Shown here one piece after another: positions 6,203 through 7,329 of a stretch of DNA of 7,329 nt. Origin of the DNA: Pseudonocardiaceae bacterium. GTDB taxonomy: Bacteria > Actinomycetota > Actinomycetes > Mycobacteriales > Pseudonocardiaceae. Under the pieces are notes generated by a model. That model searched no databases, had not been told where the DNA came from, and worked only from the letters and a program-made list of their open reading frames with translations. The translations under genes were made by a program, and so were the position numbers. The stretch's first letter is position 1; each line of letters opens with the position of its first letter. Where the stretch lies: assembly GCA_025937115.1 (NCBI GenBank), contig JAICSB010000153.1, positions 1 through 7,329 on the forward strand. Reading direction: 5' to 3'.

Positions 6203-6331
6203 ATGAATCCACCCTCGCGTGCGCTTGGCGTGCTCACCACGGTGTTGTGCCTGTTCGCGGTACTGACGGGGTGCGCGAGCTACTGCATTAAGATTGCGAC
6301 AGGGTCAGCTCCGGCGGCTCACCCGCGATGA
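6203..6331 (+). CDS. Small lipoprotein, 42 aa, unrecognised
   Basis: ATG at 6203 with AGGAGA (6190-6195) 7 nt upstream, the best ribosome site in this intergenic region. The peptide starts MNPPSRALGV, has a hydrophobic core LTTVLCLFAVL, then a lipobox L-T-G-C (21-24). Signal peptidase II would leave a 19-residue mature peptide beginning at lipidated Cys24, with a second Cys28 and one His. A possible -10 (TATGTT, 6165-6170) lies upstream. It is divergent to the GNAT-nas operon and points toward the nickel permease. It could be a genuine tiny lipoprotein or the 5' remnant of a longer one whose frame was lost at the TGA (6329-6331). No homologue is recognised, so the call rests on start signals and the lipobox. 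Confidence 0.5.
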   Translation: MNPPSRALGVLTTVLCLFAVLTGCASYCIKIATGSAPAAHPR

Positions 6332-6442
6332 GATCGCAGATGACTGGCCTGTTCGGGTTAGTGGTGTTCGCAGAACTCCACGCGGCGCTCTGTGTGACAC
6401 CGTGCCTGGGTGACAGTCATGCCGCCCTCCCGCGAAAATATG

Positions 6443-6457
6443 GCGACAAGTTGTCGC
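6443..6457. promoter_or_regulatory. Perfect 15-bp palindrome, candidate operator of the permease gene
   Basis: GCGACAA-G-TTGTCGC has two exact 7-bp arms around one base. It lies 8 bp upstream of the predicted -35 of the permease gene, a place where either an activator or a repressor could act. Single TGTCGCA half-sites also occur at 6179-6185 and, inverted, at 6295-6301. I do not recognise it as a NikR, Zur or IdeR operator. Confidence 0.5.
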
Positions 6458-6464
6458 ATCTCTC

Positions 6465-6494
6465 TTGCATATGCCACATTAGGGTATCTACTAT
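6465..6494 (+). promoter_or_regulatory. Predicted promoter of the nickel/cobalt permease gene
   Basis: TTGCAT (6465-6470) and TACTAT (6489-6494) form a -35/-10 pair with an 18-bp spacer, about 59 bp before the ATG. The -35 overlaps an 8-bp palindrome, GCATATGC (6467-6474), which could be a second operator. The local AT-rich patch (6465-6500) stands out in an otherwise GC-rich region. The ribosome site is GAGGGAG (6543-6549), close to the start. Confidence 0.45.
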
Positions 6495-6552
6495 CACTCG
6501 AACGGCTGGTGACCGTCGTTCCTCAGAGTGACTCGGCGAAGTGAGGGAGCTC

Positions 6553-7329
6553 ATGAACGCCTCAGCCCCGGCTGGCTCCGGTTCCGGATTCGCCCGCTTC
6601 CGAGCGACCCTCAACCGGGAAGATCGGATTTCCATCGGCGGGATGTATGGATTCATCGTTCTTCTCCACGTGATCGGCTTCGGGGTGCTGCTCGTGTTCG
6701 TCGTCCCGAGGGGTTACAACCTCGGCGCCACCGGTATCTACGGCGTCGGAGTGGGCGTCCTGGCCTACACCTTCGGGCTAAGGCACGCCTTCGACGCCGA
6801 CCACATCGCCGCGGTCGACAACACCACCCGCAAGCTGATGGCCGACAACGTGGCGACGGGCAACACGCGCAAGCCGCTGTCGGTGGGCTTCTGGTTCTCG
6901 CTGGGGCACTCCACTATCGTCTTCACGCTGGCCTTCCTGCTCTCGGTCGGCGTGAAAGCCCTCGCCGGGCAGGTCGAAAACAACTCCTCCGAACTGCACT
7001 CGATCACCGGGGTCATCGGTGCGTCGGTGTCCGGGGTGTTCCTGTGGATCCTGGGGATCCTCAATCTCATCGTTCTGATCGGCATCATCAAGGTCTTCCG
7101 CAAGATGCGCCACGGCACCTACAACGAGCAAGAGCTGGAGGATCAGCTCAACAAGCGCGGCTTCATGAACCGCTTCCTCGGTGGCCTGACCAAGTCTGTC
7201 CGCAAGCCCTGGCACATATACCCGATCGGCGTGCTGTTCGGGCTGGGCTTCGACACCGCCACCGAGGTCGGCCTGCTGGTACTGGCCGGCGGAGCGGCGG
7301 CGTTCAGCCTGCCCTTCTACGCGATCCTG
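6553..7329 (+). CDS. nicT: NiCoT-family nickel/cobalt permease (HoxN/NixA/NicT), 3' end outside window
   Basis: 259 codons are present from the ATG at 6553; the frame is still open at the window end. These are high-affinity Ni2+ and/or Co2+ permeases of the cytoplasmic membrane. The family signature is complete: RHAFDADHIAAVDN (77-90) with the H78-x4-D83-H84 metal motif in helix 2. Next come WFSLGHSTIVF (114-124) and LGFDTATE (about 231-238). A soluble N-terminus of about 30 residues precedes helix 1 (GMYGFIVLLHVIGF), and a charged cytoplasmic loop (FRKMRHGTYNEQELEDQL) sits before the LGFDTATE helix, as in NicT. Members usually have about 330-380 aa, so roughly 70-120 residues are cut off. 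It is divergent to the GNAT-nas operon. Ni versus Co preference cannot be read from the sequence with confidence. Confidence 0.93.
   Translation, partial: MNASAPAGSGSGFARFRATLNREDRISIGGMYGFIVLLHVIGFGVLLVFVVPRGYNLGATGIYGVGVGVLAYTFGLRHAFDADHIAAVDNTTRKLMADNVATGNTRKPLSVGFWFSLGHSTIVFTLAFLLSVGVKALAGQVENNSSELHSITGVIGASVSGVFLWILGILNLIVLIGIIKVFRKMRHGTYNEQELEDQLNKRGFMNRFLGGLTKSVRKPWHIYPIGVLFGLGFDTATEVGLLVLAGGAAAFSLPFYAIL

Noticed and set aside
6328..6531. 67-aa ORF starting with ATGA overlap on the small lipoprotein stop
   Set aside because: It would run through the palindrome and the predicted permease promoter, has no own ribosome site and no recognisable sequence. The overlap could be chance; kept only as a possibility.
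6087..6552. Zur, IdeR or NikR operator in the metal-related intergenic region
   Set aside because: Neither a Zur-like AT-rich dyad, an IdeR TTAGG-type site, nor a NikR GTATGA-N16-TCATAC site was found by eye.
6417..6656. 79-aa minus-strand ORF over the permease start
   Set aside because: Antisense to the permease N-terminus and its promoter region; no motif.
1..7329. tRNA, rRNA, CRISPR array, insertion sequence or riboswitch
   Set aside because: No cloverleaf with TTC-A core, no regularly spaced repeats, no transposase ORF or terminal repeats, and no known riboswitch core was seen.

Overview
The window is high-GC actinobacterial DNA and most resembles a mycobacterium or close relative. It starts in the tail of an HNH endonuclease of the DUF222/13E12-repeat type, which is abundant in mycobacteria. 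Starts are often GTG, non-coding strands carry long GC-driven open frames, and the CtaG-type protein has the acidic C-terminal tail seen in actinobacteria. The genus is inferred; there is no rRNA or other taxonomic marker.

Left part (1-3306): the HNH tail converges on a minus-strand seven-helix CtaG-family protein linked to cytochrome oxidase and copper. A compact divergent promoter region at about 1436-1488 separates it from a plus-strand two-gene operon. That operon encodes a Nudix-like protein that has lost the catalytic glutamates, and a two-domain protein joining an S51 peptidase / class I glutamine-amidotransferase-like fold to the small C-terminal domain of cysteinyl-tRNA synthetase.

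Middle (3142-4291): a complete MntA-HepT (nucleotidyltransferase/HEPN) toxin-antitoxin pair lies on the minus strand. Its HepT end runs 165 bp antisense into the end of the S51-CysS gene, as if two unrelated blocks were joined without keeping their own stop codons. A 246-bp non-coding stretch follows.

Right part (4292-7329): a minus-strand operon reads GNAT acetyltransferase, nicotianamine synthase, then a broken SAM methyltransferase. Divergent to it are a 42-codon lipoprotein ORF with a good ribosome site and lipobox, and a NiCoT-family nickel/cobalt permease that runs off the window. A GTTGC-N9-GCAAC inverted repeat overlaps the predicted -10 of the GNAT-NAS operon and has the spacing of the Streptomyces Nur (nickel Fur-family) box. 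A perfect 15-bp palindrome lies just upstream of the predicted permease promoter.

The most interesting reading is a nickel (or cobalt) homeostasis locus in which a nicotianamine-like metallophore, possibly modified by the acetyltransferase and once by the methyltransferase, is made next to a nickel permease and may be under nickel control. The enzyme families are clear from the sequence; the joint function and its regulation are inference.
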